This document shows, in pieces, positions 6,741-7,256 of a DNA stretch of 7,256 bases (position 1 is the first letter of the stretch; every line of letters begins with the position of its first letter). The stretch is from NCBI GenBank assembly GCA_946410535.1, contig CAMKAR010000105.1:1-7256 (forward strand), written 5' to 3'. The notes under the pieces are model-generated. The model was not told the origin of the DNA, searched no databases, and was given only the letters and a program-made list of their open reading frames with translations. The DNA is from an uncultured Bacteroidales bacterium. Its GTDB lineage: Bacteria; Bacteroidota; Bacteroidia; Bacteroidales; F082. A program made the position numbers and the translations under genes.

Positions 6741-7202
6741 ATGAAAATGAGAATCCTCTTCGTATGCCACGGCAACATCTGCCGCAGTCCTATGGCCGAG
6801 TTCGTGATGAAGCACCTCGTCGCGGAAGCTGGGCTTTCCGACCAGTTTGAAATCGCTTCGGCGGCCACCTCCACCGAGGAGATCGGCAACCCCGTCTATC
6901 CGCCGGCGCGGCGCAAGCTGGCCGAGCATGGCATCGGCTGCGAGGGCAAGACTGCCCGCCAGATGACTCGTGACGACTACCGTTATTACGACAAAGTCGT
7001 CGCCATGGACCGCAACAACCTGCGCAACCTACGTCGTATGTTTGGCGACGACACCGAACACAAAATCAGCCTCTTGATGGACCACACCCACCGCCCTGGC
7101 GACGTGGCCGACCCATGGTACACCGGCGACTTCGAAGCCACATGGCGCGATGTGTTGGAGGGATGCAGGGGACTATTGGATGAGATGGCGATTGACTTGT
7201 AA
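6741..7202 (+). CDS. Low-molecular-weight protein tyrosine phosphatase
   Basis: The protein has 153 residues, the normal length for the family. It hydrolyses phosphotyrosine in the cytoplasm (no signal peptide or membrane segment). The P-loop is VCHGNICRS, with nucleophile Cys9 and phosphate-binding Arg15 in the CX5R arrangement, followed by PMAE. The general-acid loop is ADPWYTGD with Asp124. An 'S-A-A-T-S' stretch at 40-44 and 'KVVAMDRNN' at 85-93 are also typical. ATG 6741 is used; ATG 6747 (MRILFV) is an equally good alternative. The frame is open upstream only within the preceding gene. It begins 29 bases after the BatA-like gene, behind an A-rich leader, so it probably shares its transcript. 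Relatives act on bacterial tyrosine kinases controlling capsule and exopolysaccharide, or on surface-protein expression (for example Ltp1 of Porphyromonas gingivalis). The substrate here is unknown, and no kinase or polysaccharide gene is in the window. Confidence 0.97.
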   Translation: MKMRILFVCHGNICRSPMAEFVMKHLVAEAGLSDQFEIASAATSTEEIGNPVYPPARRKLAEHGIGCEGKTARQMTRDDYRYYDKVVAMDRNNLRNLRRMFGDDTEHKISLLMDHTHRPGDVADPWYTGDFEATWRDVLEGCRGLLDEMAIDL

Positions 7203-7256
7203 CAAAGGATAAACGTGATTTCTCCGGCTTTTTAACTAATAAATGTTGTCCGCAAT

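Noticed and set aside
7203..7256. Possible terminator or promoter after the phosphatase
   Set aside because: The T-run at 7229-7233 has no convincing stem before it (only about 3 pairs), and TAAATGTT at 7240-7247 has two mismatches to TAnnTTTG and no TTTG at the right distance.

Overview
The window looks like a stretch of chromosome from a member of the Bacteroidota, most likely the order Bacteroidales. Three things point there: two secreted proteins carry type IX secretion (T9SS) type A C-terminal sorting domains; the single clear promoter matches the Bacteroides TTTG / TAnnTTTG consensus rather than a sigma70 one; and the genes lack strong Shine-Dalgarno sites. Genus or species cannot be named from the sequence alone. 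All six supported genes lie on the + strand and fill almost the whole window. The longest gap is 72 bases, so no gene-free stretch exceeds 300 bases.

Layout: (1) 2-790 is the 3' part of a gene that runs in from the left. It encodes a repeat-containing T9SS cargo protein. (2) 791-862 is an intergenic region with a well-matched promoter. (3) 863-3172 is a complete 769-residue T9SS cargo protein with a signal peptide, PKD/Ig-like segments, a jelly-roll-like carbohydrate-binding-type region, four Cys-containing repeats and a sorting domain. Its last third has the same layout as the upstream gene, so the two appear to be tandem paralogues. (4) 3185-3835 is a small lipoprotein of no recognised family. 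(5) 3849-4673 is an outer-membrane beta-barrel protein of the PorT-like/OMP_b-brl_2 type. (6) 4687-6711 is a membrane-anchored BatA-N / von Willebrand A protein. (7) 6741-7202 is a low-molecular-weight protein tyrosine phosphatase. (8) 7203-7256 shows nothing I can support.

Genes 2 to 6 are separated by only 12, 13, 13 and 29 bases, so they probably form one transcript driven by the promoter at 811-842. Products 2 to 5 are all predicted envelope or exported proteins: surface-attached cargo, lipoprotein, outer-membrane barrel and inner-membrane VWA protein. The terminal phosphatase is cytoplasmic. A shared function for the set is inference from the layout only. I see no RNA gene, mobile element, CRISPR array or defence system.
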